From contig NZ_FOTK01000033.1 of NCBI RefSeq assembly GCF_900114535.1, positions 1 through 64,000 on the forward strand: a stretch of 64,000 nucleotides of DNA, in the 5' to 3' direction. This DNA comes from Methylobacterium pseudosasicola. GTDB taxonomy: Bacteria; Pseudomonadota; Alphaproteobacteria; Rhizobiales; Beijerinckiaceae. The notes below the pieces were generated by a model. That model had not been told where the DNA came from. It was given only the letters and a program-made list of their open reading frames with translations, and ran no database searches. This document shows positions 1 to 9,340 of this stretch, piece after piece. The position numbers were made by a program, and so were the translations under genes. Numbering within the stretch: the first letter of the stretch is position 1; each line of letters opens with the position of its first letter.

Positions 1-265
1 CGACGTCCGCTAGAACTTGTTTCTCCAAGGACAAGTCGGCTACCAGCCGCCGCAATCGAGCGTTCTCGCGCTCCAGATCCTTCATCTTCTTAGCTTGATC
101 GACCTTCAGGCCGCCGTACTCCTTACGCCAGCGGTAGTAACTCTGCTCGGAGACATTCGCTTCCTTGCATGCAACGGCGATGCTCTTTCCCTGGGCCGTC
201 TGCACCTCGATCTGGCGCAACATCAGCACGACCTGCTCCGCACTTGGCCTCTGTCCTCGCTTCAT
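1..265 (-). CDS. IS3-family transposase OrfA, partial (3' end outside window)
   Basis: This is the helix-turn-helix subunit of an IS3-type transposase, which binds the element ends and is normally joined to the OrfB integrase by frameshifting. Eighty-eight codons are visible, opening MKRGQRPSAEQVV, followed by an HTH region with SYYRWRKEYGGL at about residues 45-56. A leucine-zipper-like segment (KDLERENARLRRLV) follows at about 63-76. That order and spacing are typical of IS3 OrfA. The ATG at 265 is preceded by GGAGTTGGGG. The gene reads away from dnaK, so it cannot supply a dnaK product. Confidence 0.85.
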   Translation of the reverse strand, partial: MKRGQRPSAEQVVLMLRQIEVQTAQGKSIAVACKEANVSEQSYYRWRKEYGGLKVDQAKKMKDLERENARLRRLVADLSLEKQVLADV

Positions 266-331
266 CCCCAACTCCTCTGGTCCTGGCTGATCCTCTCAAT
301 CAGCCCGGTCCAAAGCCAGCCGGTCAGGTCA
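1..331 (-). mobile_element. IS3-family insertion sequence, one end (truncated by window edge)
   Basis: The segment holds the left end of an IS3-type element: a terminus beginning TGACCTGACC when read on the minus strand from 331, a short leader, then the orfA gene that runs out of the window at base 1. To its right the sequence switches abruptly at about 332 into the middle of a dnaK reading frame, which fixes the insertion boundary to within a few bases. The first 76 bases of this end resemble the remnant at 39267-39342. The target duplication and the other end cannot be seen. Confidence 0.8.
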
Positions 332-943
<612 letters not shown>

Positions 944-1049
944 AGCGCTCTCGGCCGACATGGATGCCGGCTCGGCGCGCGAGCTCCGTGCGCCTGAGCC
1001 GGATGGGAGGCTTTGCCACACCGCGAGCGACAATCTTCGAGGGTCAGCG

Positions 1050-3638
1050 ATGCAGATCGACACGTACACCGATCACCTCAAGGGCTCGATCCAGGCTGCG
1101 CAGAGCTTGGCTCAGCGCAACGGCCACCAGCGACTCACGCCGCTGCACCTCCTGAAGGCGCTGCTCAATGACGAAGACGGCTTGGTCAAGCAGTTGATCC
1201 AGGCTGCGGGCGGCCGCCCGGATGCGCTCGCGACGGCGCTGGACCGCGACCTTGCAAAGCTTCCGAGCGTCGAGGGCGGGGGTGCCGGTCAGATCTTCAT
1301 GGCGCCCGAAACCGCGCGCCTGTTCGACAGGGCCGAGGAGCGCGCGCGCGCGGCCGGGGACAGCTTCGTCACGGTCGAATACCTGCTCCTCGCCTTGGCG
1401 GAGGCCTCGGACAGGCCCGGCGAACTGCTTCGGGAAGCTGGCGTGACGCCGGCGACCCTCAATGGCGCCATCGCCGAACTCCGCAAAGGGCGCCGGGCCG
1501 ACAGCGCGTCGGCCGAAGAGGGCTACGATGCGCTTAGGAAGTACACGCGCGATTTCACGGAGGATGCCCGCCAGGGCAAGCTCGATCCGGTCATCGGACG
1601 CGACGAGGAGATCCGGCGAACCATCGAGGTTCTCTCACGCCGGACGAAGAACAATCCCGTACTGATCGGCGAGCCGGGCGTCGGCAAGACCGCGATCGTC
1701 GAAGGGCTTGCCCAGCGCATGGTCAACGGCGACGTCCCCGACACCTTGAAGGATCGGCGTCTCCTGTCCCTCGATCTCGGAGCTCTCCTGGCCGGCGCGA
1801 AGTACCGGGGCGAGTTCGAAGAGCGGTTGAAGGCTGTCCTCCAGGAGGTCACGGCTTCGGCGGACGTGATCCTCTTCATCGACGAACTGCACACCCTGGT
1901 CGGCGCCGGAAAGGCCGAGGGGGCAATGGATGCCTCCAACATGCTCAAACCCGCCCTGGCCCGCGGCGAGCTGCACTGCATCGGAGCCACCACCCTGGAT
2001 GAGTATCGGAAGAACATCGAGAAGGATGCCGCGCTCGCCCGCCGCTTCCAGCCGGTGTTCGTGGGCGAACCCTCGGTCGCGGAGACGATCTCCATCCTGC
2101 GCGGGCTCAAGGAGAAGTACGAGCTCCATCACGGCGTGCGCATCACCGACAGCGCGATCGTCGCGGCCAGCACGCTGTCCCACCGCTACATCGCGGACCG
2201 GTTCCTCCCCGACAAGGCGATCGACTTGGTCGACGAAGCCGCGAGCCGGCTCCGGATCGCAGCGGAATCCAAGCCCCGGGAGCTCGACGAGATCGACCGC
2301 CGGGTGATTCAGTTGAAGATCGAGCGGGAAGCCCTGAAGAAGGAGACGGATCCGGGCGCACGGGAGCGCCTGACCAAGGTTGAGGACGAGCTCGGCACAC
2401 TGGAGACGAAGCAGGCTGAGCTGACCGCTCAATGGCAGGCCGAGAAGGCGAAGCTCGGCGAGATGAAACAGCTGAAGGAGCACGCCGAGCAGGCCAGGAT
2501 CGAGCTTGAGCAGGTGGAACGCCGCGGCGACCTGACCCGCGCAGGCGAACTCCTCTACGCCGTAATCCCGCAATTGGAGCAGCGTCTCGCGGAGGCCATG
2601 CAGGCGAGCCAGGGCCGGCTGATCAAGCAGGAGGTCACGGCCGACGATATCGCCGCCGTCGTCTCGCGCTGGACGGGCATTCCCGTCACGCGGATGCTCG
2701 AAGGCGAGCGCGACAAACTGATCGCGATGGAGAGCAAGCTCACGCAGCGTGTCGTGGGCCAGGAACCGGCGGTCGTCGCCGTGTCCGATGCGGTGCGGCG
2801 GGCCCGCGCGGGCCTGCAGGACCCGGGCCGGCCGATCGGCTCCTTCCTGTTTCTCGGGCCGACCGGGGTCGGCAAGACCGAATTGTGCAAGGCACTGGCT
2901 GAGTTCCTGTTCGATGACGAGCGGGCGATGCTGCGTGTCGACATGTCCGAGTTTATGGAGAAGCACGCGGTCTCCCGGCTCGTCGGCGCACCGCCCGGCT
3001 ATGTCGGTTATGAGGAGGGCGGCGTTCTGACGGAGGCGGTCCGGCGGCGCCCCTATCAGGTGATCCTCTTCGACGAGGTCGAGAAAGCCCACCCGGATGT
3101 CTTCAATATCCTGCTGCAGGTGCTCGACGACGGGCGGCTGATGGACGGGCAGGGCAACACGGTCGACTTTCGGAACACCATCATCGTCCTGACCTCGAAC
3201 CTCGGCGCCGAGTTCCTGGCCGCCCTGATGGAGGGCCAGCCGGCCGAGGCGGCCCGCGAGCAGGTCATGGAGGTCGTGCGCAGGGCGTTCCGGCCGGAAT
3301 TTCTCAACCGGCTCGACGAGATCATCCTATTCAACCGATTGGGCCGCAGCGACATGCGCCGGATCGTCGACATCCAGCTCCAGGGCCTCGAAGGCCGTTT
3401 GGCCGAGCGGAAAATCACCTTGCAGATTGAGGGGGGGGCCAAGGACTGGCTCGCCAATGCCGGCTACGATCCGGTCTACGGCGCGCGTCCCCTCAAGCGC
3501 GTGATCCAGCGCCATCTGCAGAACCCGCTGGCCAAGATGCTGCTCACCGGCGCGATCAAGGACGGCGTCACGGTCCCGGTCCTGATCCTGAACGGTCAGC
3601 TCACCGTCAACGGCTCGAGCCTGGCTCAGGCAGCCTGA
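1050..3638 (+). CDS. clpB: ATP-dependent disaggregase ClpB (Hsp100)
   Basis: ClpB is a cytosolic hexameric AAA+ machine that extracts polypeptides from aggregates together with DnaK. The 862-residue product has the usual ClpB length. It shows an N-terminal Clp repeat domain, a first Walker A GEPGVGKT at about 207-214, a coiled-coil middle domain at about 400-520 (charged heptads such as EQARIELEQVERRGD), and a second Walker A GPTGVGKT at about 603-610. The frame stays open upstream, but ATG 1050 with a GAGGG site just before it gives the family start MQIDTYTDHLKGS. It lies 106 bases after the dnaK remnant and 28 before grpE, so it is co-oriented within a chaperone operon. Confidence 0.96.
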   Translation: MQIDTYTDHLKGSIQAAQSLAQRNGHQRLTPLHLLKALLNDEDGLVKQLIQAAGGRPDALATALDRDLAKLPSVEGGGAGQIFMAPETARLFDRAEERARAAGDSFVTVEYLLLALAEASDRPGELLREAGVTPATLNGAIAELRKGRRADSASAEEGYDALRKYTRDFTEDARQGKLDPVIGRDEEIRRTIEVLSRRTKNNPVLIGEPGVGKTAIVEGLAQRMVNGDVPDTLKDRRLLSLDLGALLAGAKYRGEFEERLKAVLQEVTASADVILFIDELHTLVGAGKAEGAMDASNMLKPALARGELHCIGATTLDEYRKNIEKDAALARRFQPVFVGEPSVAETISILRGLKEKYELHHGVRITDSAIVAASTLSHRYIADRFLPDKAIDLVDEAASRLRIAAESKPRELDEIDRRVIQLKIEREALKKETDPGARERLTKVEDELGTLETKQAELTAQWQAEKAKLGEMKQLKEHAEQARIELEQVERRGDLTRAGELLYAVIPQLEQRLAEAMQASQGRLIKQEVTADDIAAVVSRWTGIPVTRMLEGERDKLIAMESKLTQRVVGQEPAVVAVSDAVRRARAGLQDPGRPIGSFLFLGPTGVGKTELCKALAEFLFDDERAMLRVDMSEFMEKHAVSRLVGAPPGYVGYEEGGVLTEAVRRRPYQVILFDEVEKAHPDVFNILLQVLDDGRLMDGQGNTVDFRNTIIVLTSNLGAEFLAALMEGQPAEAAREQVMEVVRRAFRPEFLNRLDEIILFNRLGRSDMRRIVDIQLQGLEGRLAERKITLQIEGGAKDWLANAGYDPVYGARPLKRVIQRHLQNPLAKMLLTGAIKDGVTVPVLILNGQLTVNGSSLAQAA

Positions 3639-3666
3639 CATCAACCGCTTCGGAAGGAGGCACGGT

Positions 3667-4272
3667 ATGGCCGAGCAACCGTTGGATCACGCGGGTTCTC
3701 CGACCGCATCCGCTCAGCAGCCCTCACCCCCGGATGCTCCCGAGGCGAGCGCGGCACCCGAGTCGGGCGCCGGCGAGACCACAGCGCTGCAGGCCGAGAA
3801 CGCCGCGCTTCAGGACCGCGCCTTGCGAGCCTTGGCTGAAGCCGAGAATACGCGGCGTCGAGCCAAGCGCGATCTGGAGGATGAGCGGCAATTCGCGGTG
3901 ACAGGCCTCGCTCGCGAGCTTCTGCCGGTTCTGGACAATCTGCGTCGGGCCATCGTCGCATCGGAGCAGCCCTCGTCTCAGGGCGCGTCGCTCATTGATG
4001 GGGTGCGGGCCACGGAGCGGCTGCTCATGGGTGTCCTGCAGCGCGTCGGCGTACAGCGGGTCGATGCCCTCGGCGCCCCGTTCGACCCGTCGCGGCATGA
4101 GGCCATGATGGAGGTCGACGACCCATCGACTGCGCCCGGGGCCGTCGCTGACGTCATGGAGGAGGGCTACGTCCTTCACGACCGGCTGCTGCGACCGGCC
4201 CGCGTGATCGTGACCCGCCGCGGAGCGTCCTGGGGCGATCACCGGGAGAACGCGACGTCGAAGCAGCATTGA
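3667..4272 (+). CDS. grpE: Nucleotide exchange factor GrpE
   Basis: GrpE releases ADP from DnaK. The 201-residue protein starts with a disordered Ser/Pro/Ala-rich tail. A long helical coiled coil follows at about 40-100 (ALQDRALRALAEAENTRRR), then the compact beta domain carrying the family-typical GAPFDPSRHEAMMEV and the C-terminal GYVLHDRLLRPARVIV. ATG 3667 is preceded by a strong AAGGAGG. It ends about 60 bases before the dnaJ-like gene. Both partners it would need are present only as a broken dnaK and a CbpA-type J protein, so it probably serves a DnaK encoded elsewhere. Confidence 0.95.
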   Translation: MAEQPLDHAGSPTASAQQPSPPDAPEASAAPESGAGETTALQAENAALQDRALRALAEAENTRRRAKRDLEDERQFAVTGLARELLPVLDNLRRAIVASEQPSSQGASLIDGVRATERLLMGVLQRVGVQRVDALGAPFDPSRHEAMMEVDDPSTAPGAVADVMEEGYVLHDRLLRPARVIVTRRGASWGDHRENATSKQH

Positions 4273-4331
4273 TAAGGCGCCGTCCCCAACGGGTCGTGCG
4301 CTTCGCCGCAAGACGGCGCAGGGAGGAAGCC

Positions 4332-5207
4332 TTGAGCGACGATCCCTATGCGATTCTCGGCGTGAAGACCGATGCCTCTCCGGAGGCGATCCGGAAAACC
4401 TACCGCAAGCTCGCGCGCAAGCTGCATCCCGACCTGAACCCCGGCAATACGGAGGCGGAAGAGCAGTTCAAGAACGTGTCGCGCGCCTATGATCTGTTGA
4501 ACGATCCGGAGAAGCGCGCGCGCTTCGATCGCGGCGAGATCGACATCTCGGGCGTCGAGCGGCCTCGCCAGCGTTACTATCGCGATTTCGCCGAGCCATC
4601 GGCCGACCAGGCCTACACGAGCGACGCGGGCTTCGCGGATTTCGATGCCGACGACATCCTCTCCGAGATCTTCGGACGCCGGGGTCGGTCGACACTCAAG
4701 CGCCGTGGCGCCGATGTGCGCTATCAGCTGAGCCTCGATTTTCTCGATGCGGTCAACGGCGCCACCCGCCTAGTGACCCTGCCGGACGGGTCGACGCTCG
4801 ACGTCCGCATCCCGCCGGGCATACGCGATGGACAGACGCTCCGCCTGCGCGCCAAGGGGGAACCGGGTCAGGGCGGCGCGCCGCCTGGCGATGCCCTGAT
4901 CGAGATCGGCGTCCTTCCGCACCCGGTCTTCCGGCGCGAGGGCGACGACATCCATTTCGAACAGGGCGTTCCGCTGCGCGAGGCGGTGCTCGGTGGCCGG
5001 ATCGAGGTGTCGGCCCCGGCCGGGCCGGTGACCGTGACGGTTCCGAAATGGAGCACGTCCGGAAAAGTGCTGCGCCTCAAGGGCAAGGGCGTCCCAAGGC
5101 CGGACGGCACAGCGGGCGACGCCTACGTCAAGCTGCTGATCAAGCTGCCGGACAGGCCCGACCCCGAGCTCGAACGCGTGGTCGCCGCGTGGCCTCGGCG
5201 TGTGTGA
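4332..5207 (+). CDS. cbpA: DnaJ-class co-chaperone, CbpA type (no zinc finger)
   Basis: A 291-residue J-domain protein that stimulates DnaK ATPase activity. The J domain is at residues 1-68 with the HPD triad at 32-34 (KLHPDLNPG). A linker follows, and then the two C-terminal beta domains (VRIPPGIRDGQTLRL, and LRLKGKGVPRP near the end). There is no CxxCxGxG zinc-finger repeat, which makes it a type II, CbpA-like protein. The start is a TTG at 4332 behind GGGAGG, giving LSDDPYAILGVK. An upstream ATG in the same frame at 4269 would add a non-homologous tail. It is followed after 12 bases by cbpM, the usual modulator partner. Confidence 0.93.
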   Translation: MSDDPYAILGVKTDASPEAIRKTYRKLARKLHPDLNPGNTEAEEQFKNVSRAYDLLNDPEKRARFDRGEIDISGVERPRQRYYRDFAEPSADQAYTSDAGFADFDADDILSEIFGRRGRSTLKRRGADVRYQLSLDFLDAVNGATRLVTLPDGSTLDVRIPPGIRDGQTLRLRAKGEPGQGGAPPGDALIEIGVLPHPVFRREGDDIHFEQGVPLREAVLGGRIEVSAPAGPVTVTVPKWSTSGKVLRLKGKGVPRPDGTAGDAYVKLLIKLPDRPDPELERVVAAWPRRV

Positions 5208-5219
5208 GGAGGGGACGGT

Positions 5220-5543
5220 ATGGACGAGCGTGAATTCCTGGCCCGGGCGGATCTTCGACCCGATCGACTTCGGATCTGGCTCGAGACCGGCTCGCTCGCC
5301 CCGTCGTTCCGCGAGGGCGTCTGGCATTACTGCGAGATCGATCTAGCCAGGGCCCGACTGATCCGGGATCTGCAGGACGATCTCGGGATCAACGACGAGG
5401 GCATCGCGGTGGTGCTCGACCTCGTCGACCAAGTCGGCGGCTTGCGGCACGTGCTGCAGGCGGTTCTGCGAGCCCTGCGGGCACAGCCCGACGCCATCCG
5501 CCGGCAGATCGCTGATGACTGTGCGGCGCGTAGTCGAACCTGA
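5220..5543 (+). CDS. cbpM: Chaperone modulatory protein CbpM
   Basis: CbpM is a small MerR-like helical protein that binds the J domain of CbpA and inhibits its co-chaperone and DNA-binding activities. The 107-residue product has the typical length and features: an N-terminal helix-turn-helix-like part (LARADLRPDRLRIWLETG), then YCEIDLARARLIRDLQDDL, then a helical C terminus. ATG 5220 follows GAGGAGGGG. Its place directly behind the CbpA-type dnaJ gene supports the name independently of the sequence. Confidence 0.9.
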   Translation: MDEREFLARADLRPDRLRIWLETGSLAPSFREGVWHYCEIDLARARLIRDLQDDLGINDEGIAVVLDLVDQVGGLRHVLQAVLRALRAQPDAIRRQIADDCAARSRT

Positions 5544-5674
5544 AGTCAAACTGACCGGCGTCAGGGCCGCGATACACGGTATCCGGTAATCCAAACCTAT
5601 CTCGCAGCCGCGACACGGGACCGGAACGGCGTGCACGCCCGCTTTCCCCCGGCCCACCCGGAAGGAATACGCAC

Positions 5675-5974
5675 ATGGTCAAGGTTGCACTTCTGGTCAT
5701 CTTGGATGCCAAGCCGGGGAAGGAAGCAGAGGTCGAGGCGTTTCTGAAAAGCGGCCTGCCCATCGTTCAAGACGAGCCGGGAACCATCGCGTGGTTCGGC
5801 GTCCGCGTGGGCCCCTCGACCTTCGGAATCTTCGACGCGTTTCCCGATGAAGCGGGGCGGCAAGCGCATCTCTCCGGCCTGCTGGCGGCGGCCTTGAGAG
5901 AGCGAACACCCGAGCTTTTCGCCGCGCCTCCCCGAATCGAACAGCTCGACGTGCTCGCGGCGAAGCTGTCTTGA
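5675..5974 (+). CDS. Putative antibiotic biosynthesis monooxygenase (ABM) domain protein
   Basis: A 99-residue single-domain ferredoxin-like protein opening MVKVALLVILDAKPGKEAEV, the usual beginning of ABM/YgiN-type quinone monooxygenases and heme-degrading relatives. A PGTIAWFGVRVGPSTFGIFD segment follows, and then a helical LSGLLAAALRERTPELF. ATG 5675 sits behind GGAAGGAAT. It stands alone 130 bases after cbpM, on the same strand. The substrate is unknown; family members oxidise small quinones or act as structural dimers, so the name gives the fold rather than a proven reaction. Confidence 0.78.
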   Translation: MVKVALLVILDAKPGKEAEVEAFLKSGLPIVQDEPGTIAWFGVRVGPSTFGIFDAFPDEAGRQAHLSGLLAAALRERTPELFAAPPRIEQLDVLAAKLS

Positions 5975-6154
5975 GATGCCACCACGCCAAGGAGACCTCC
6001 CCCCCATCGCGTCGGTGACGGCCACGAGGTGAACCAGCCATCCTCCGTTCGTGAACACCCTCAAACTGCCCGACAAATGCCGACGGCGGACAATCCTGAC
6101 GATCCTCCCTGATGCCCGAAAGCAGTCGCCCATTGTCACGCTTGCCGGGCAGCT

Positions 6155-7234
6155 TCAGCCGACGTGTGCATCCGGAGCGGCTCCGGCGCAGGCCTGCGCA
6201 TAGAGCCCCTCGCAGCGGTCGAGCCAGCGGTCGCGGGTGAACAGGCGCAGGACCCGGGCCTGCGGGATTATTCGGGGGATGGCGAGGGCCGCACCGATCG
6301 CCTGGGCCAGGGCGGCCGCGTCCCCGGCGGGTGCCAAGTGTCCGGCCTCGCCGACCACCTCCCGGGCCGCGCCGCTGTCGAAGCCCGCCACCGGGAGGCC
6401 GCAGGCCATCGCCTCGATCGCCACGAGGCCGAACGGCTCGTCCCAGCACGGGGTGAACAGGAAGACGGAGGCGCGGCCGATCTCGGCGGCGAGCGTCCGG
6501 CCGTCGAGATGGCCGCCGTAGCGGATCGGGCCGCCGAGCTGCGGGGCGATCCGGGCCACCCAGTAATCCGGCTCCTCGATCGGGCCGTACAGGGTCAGCG
6601 GGATGCCGGCGCGCCGGGCCGCCGCGATCGCGTGGTGCGCGCCCTTGATCGCGGCCAACCGGCCGCACCAGGCGGCGCTGCCGTCGCCCCGGTCCTGGAA
6701 CGGCCAGGCGGTCGGGTCGACGCCGTTGTGGAGCACCGAGACCTCGGGCGGTGCGCTCGCCGGCCACCAGGTCCGGAGCTGCGCCTGCGAGGTCACGGTG
6801 ATCCAGTGCCCGGGCGCGGGGCTGGCGTGCACGAACCCGCGCAGGGCGTCGTAGGGCGGCACGTGCAGGGATGTGACGGTGGGGATCCACGCGGTCCGCT
6901 GGCGCTCCAGGGGCAGCCGGCTCAGGCTGTTGTTGTGGAGCACGTCGAACTCGCCCGCCGCGATCCGGTCGCAGGCGGCGGCGTAGCCGTCATCGACGTA
7001 GGCCCGCAGCCCCGGATCGCCGCGATGCTCGAGGCCCGGGAAGCGACGCTCGTGATGCTCCGGCACCACGGCATTGATCGCGAAGCGCGGGTCGCTGTCG
7101 CCGGCGGCGAACAGCACGACGTCGTGGCCGCGGGCCACGAGCCCCTCGGCGAGGTGCCAGCTATGGGCCTCCATGCCCCCCGTGAAGGGCGGTGCGACCG
7201 GGTGGCGGATATGAGCGAGGAGCGCGATCCTCAC
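6155..7234 (-). CDS. Glycosyltransferase family 4
   Basis: A 359-residue GT-B retaining glycosyltransferase. The N-terminal acceptor domain opens VRIALLAHIRHPVAPPFTGG with the glycine loop GGMEAHSWHLAEGLVARGHDV. The C-terminal donor domain carries HNGVDPTAWPF, a Gly-rich WCGRLAAIKGAHHAI, and the E-x7-E signature in DEPFGLVAIEAMACGLPVAG. The frame stays open upstream, but GTG 7234 overlaps the previous gene's stop by four bases (GTGA), as in translationally coupled genes. It is the last gene of a five-gene minus-strand run. The donor sugar is not evident. Confidence 0.88.
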   Translation of the reverse strand: MRIALLAHIRHPVAPPFTGGMEAHSWHLAEGLVARGHDVVLFAAGDSDPRFAINAVVPEHHERRFPGLEHRGDPGLRAYVDDGYAAACDRIAAGEFDVLHNNSLSRLPLERQRTAWIPTVTSLHVPPYDALRGFVHASPAPGHWITVTSQAQLRTWWPASAPPEVSVLHNGVDPTAWPFQDRGDGSAAWCGRLAAIKGAHHAIAAARRAGIPLTLYGPIEEPDYWVARIAPQLGGPIRYGGHLDGRTLAAEIGRASVFLFTPCWDEPFGLVAIEAMACGLPVAGFDSGAAREVVGEAGHLAPAGDAAALAQAIGAALAIPRIIPQARVLRLFTRDRWLDRCEGLYAQACAGAAPDAHVG

Positions 7235-8148
7235 GCGGTCGCCGCCGCGCCGACCCGGGATTCGAGATACCGGATGACGGAGGCGGAGTTGGTGTAGGGC
7301 TGGTGGCTCTGCTGCCCGGTCAGCGCGAGGTCGTCGGCGTCGGGCCGGCGCAGGATCCGGATCGGCCGGTCGGGCGTGTCGTCGATCAGGCCCATGACCC
7401 GGAAGGCGTAGAGCCAGTGGCCCATGGTCCGGTAGCCCCACTTGGCCTCGAACAGCTCGGCGTTGCGCACGACGCTGTCGAGGTGGTGGATCGGCGGCAT
7501 GTGGTGCGGGTGGTACTGGTGATAGGCCAGCGCGCCCTTGATCCAGGCGATCGGGGTGCCGCTCTGGTCGAGGATCTTGCCGAAATCGGTGTCCTCGCCG
7601 CCATAGCCGGTGTAGCGCTCGTCGAAGCCACCGAGCGCCCGGAAGGTGGCCCGCCGGATCGCGAAGTTGAGCGACCAGAAGCACCGGTAATCGTTGCACA
7701 ATTCGATGCCGGAGGCCGGAGGCCCGCGGCGGTCGGAATGCCGCTCCGCGCTCGCCGCGAGGTCGGCGTAGCGCCAGGCGCCCGCGGTGGCGTGCTCGGG
7801 CAGATGCAGCACCTCGCCCATCAGCAGGCCGTCGAGCTCGGCGAGCCCGCGCGCGTAATCGGCCACGAGGCCGGGGGCCGGGATGCAATCGACATCCAGG
7901 AAGACGATGCCGTCGCCGCTCGCTGCGTCCACGCCGCGGTTGCGGGCGGCCGCCAGCGGCAACTCGCGGCCCGGAACCCGAATCTGGCGGACCGGAAACG
8001 GCGTCTCTGGCAGGTCGTAGGGCTCGTCCTGCATCACCGCGACGATGAACTCGGCGGGGGCCTGCGTCTGGCGCTCCAGGCCGCGCAGCACGTTGCGCAG
8101 ATGCGCCGGCCGGCCCTTGGCCAGGGTCACGACGGAAACGGTGGACAT
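7231..8148 (-). CDS. Glycosyltransferase family 2 (galactosyltransferase-like C-terminal region)
   Basis: A 305-residue inverting GT-A enzyme. The N-terminal nucleotide-sugar fold opens MSTVSVVTLAKGRPAHL and has the metal-binding DVDC motif at about residues 93-96 within VFLDVDCIPAPGLV. The C-terminal half has GGFDERYTGYGGEDTDFG, the conserved acceptor-site segment shared with N-acetylgalactosaminyl and galactosyl transferases. The gene at 9341-10243 is a clear paralogue, sharing the GYGGE.TDF motif and the HxxHPxHxPP segment. Coupled by a GTGA overlap to the downstream GT4 gene. Soluble, with no membrane segment. Confidence 0.87.
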   Translation of the reverse strand: MSTVSVVTLAKGRPAHLRNVLRGLERQTQAPAEFIVAVMQDEPYDLPETPFPVRQIRVPGRELPLAAARNRGVDAASGDGIVFLDVDCIPAPGLVADYARGLAELDGLLMGEVLHLPEHATAGAWRYADLAASAERHSDRRGPPASGIELCNDYRCFWSLNFAIRRATFRALGGFDERYTGYGGEDTDFGKILDQSGTPIAWIKGALAYHQYHPHHMPPIHHLDSVVRNAELFEAKWGYRTMGHWLYAFRVMGLIDDTPDRPIRILRRPDADDLALTGQQSHQPYTNSASVIRYLESRVGAAATA

Positions 8149-8195
8149 GCGACGGTCGGGCTCCAGCGGGTTGGGGACGGGATGGCGGCGGGCGA

Positions 8196-9332
8196 TCAGC
8201 CGGCCGCGACGACGCGTAGCGGGCCGGGCTCCTCAGCGCCCTGCCACAGCTCGTCGGTGAGGCCTTCGAGCCAGCCGGCGGCGCGGGCGGCGGCGTCCGG
8301 GGCGTAGAGGCCGCGCAGCTCGGCGCCGTCGAGCATCCGGGCGCGGGCCAGGAGGTCGCGCCAGCCCTGGAGGTCGCCGGGCCAGACGGGGGCCTGGACG
8401 GCGGCGCCGAGGCGGACCAGGGCCTCGGCCTTGCGGGTTTGCTCGGCGAAGTAGCGCCATTCCGGCATCACGATCAGGCGGCCGCCGACCCGGGCGACCT
8501 CGTGGACCGTGTTGTCGCCGGCCGAGGCGATCACGATGTCGGCGGCCGCGAGGTAGTCGGTCACAGAGGGCACCCAGCCCAGCTCGCACAGGTTGGCGAA
8601 GTCGGTCTCGTGGCCCTCCCGGTGGGTCGGCCCGAGGGTCAGCCACAGGGCGTCGGGCTCGGCGCGGGCCGCCACGGTGAGCGGGGCGTAGGGGGTGCCG
8701 CTGCCGCCGCCGCCGGTCACCGCGACGATGATCTCGCGCTGCGGATCGAGGCCGAGCTTCGCCCGCGCTTCGGCCCGGTCGAGGACGCGGTCGAGGCTGG
8801 TGCACAGGCCGCCGCTGTAGAAGGTCTTGGCGCGCAGGGACGCGGGATAATCGGCCTGCTCCAGCCGGGCATCGAAGGGCGCCAGCATCCCGACGCAGGC
8901 CTCGTAGGCGCCGACATGGCCGATGTCGGACCGGTCGCCGTGCATGCGGATCTGCACCGCCGGCACGCTGGCGATCCGGGCGAGCAGCGCGATCTCGGCC
9001 GAGACGTCGACCACGAACAGGCCGACCTCGCGCGCGTCGAGATGGTCGAGGATGGTCCGCATGGTCCGGCGCATCGGGGCGAGCCCCAGGGGCACGCAAT
9101 GCATCACCTGCGGGGTCGGCTCGGCGTAGAGGCGCGGGGTCGGCACGGCGGCGCCGATCATGTCGGGCAGGGGCACGATCTCGATATCGCGGGCGAAGCC
9201 CTCGAACAGGTGCGGGCCGGCGGTCAGCACCGAGACCGGACGGTCGCGGGCGAATTCGGCGGCGACCGCCATGGTGCGGTTGGCGTGCCCCCGGCCCTGG
9301 TGGTGGACGAAGAACGCGATCGGCTTCTTCAT
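8196..9332 (-). CDS. GT28/MurG-like glycosyltransferase
   Basis: A 378-residue GT-B protein opening MKKPIAFFVHHQGRGHANRT, a GRGH loop seen in MurG-like and related UDP-sugar transferases. The C-terminal half has ITVAVTGGGGSGTPY-type glycine-rich strands and the donor-site stretch ADIVIASAGDNTVHEVARVG, the position of the H-x-G-x-x-T-x-x-E loop in this superfamily. The start is uncertain: GTG 9344 overlaps the upstream stop as GTGA and adds four residues, while ATG 9332 gives the more family-like N terminus. Neither has a good ribosome binding site. Middle of the minus-strand glycosyltransferase operon. Confidence 0.8.
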   Translation of the reverse strand: MKKPIAFFVHHQGRGHANRTMAVAAEFARDRPVSVLTAGPHLFEGFARDIEIVPLPDMIGAAVPTPRLYAEPTPQVMHCVPLGLAPMRRTMRTILDHLDAREVGLFVVDVSAEIALLARIASVPAVQIRMHGDRSDIGHVGAYEACVGMLAPFDARLEQADYPASLRAKTFYSGGLCTSLDRVLDRAEARAKLGLDPQREIIVAVTGGGGSGTPYAPLTVAARAEPDALWLTLGPTHREGHETDFANLCELGWVPSVTDYLAAADIVIASAGDNTVHEVARVGGRLIVMPEWRYFAEQTRKAEALVRLGAAVQAPVWPGDLQGWRDLLARARMLDGAELRGLYAPDAAARAAGWLEGLTDELWQGAEEPGPLRVVAAG

Positions 9333-9340
9333 GGTCTGCT

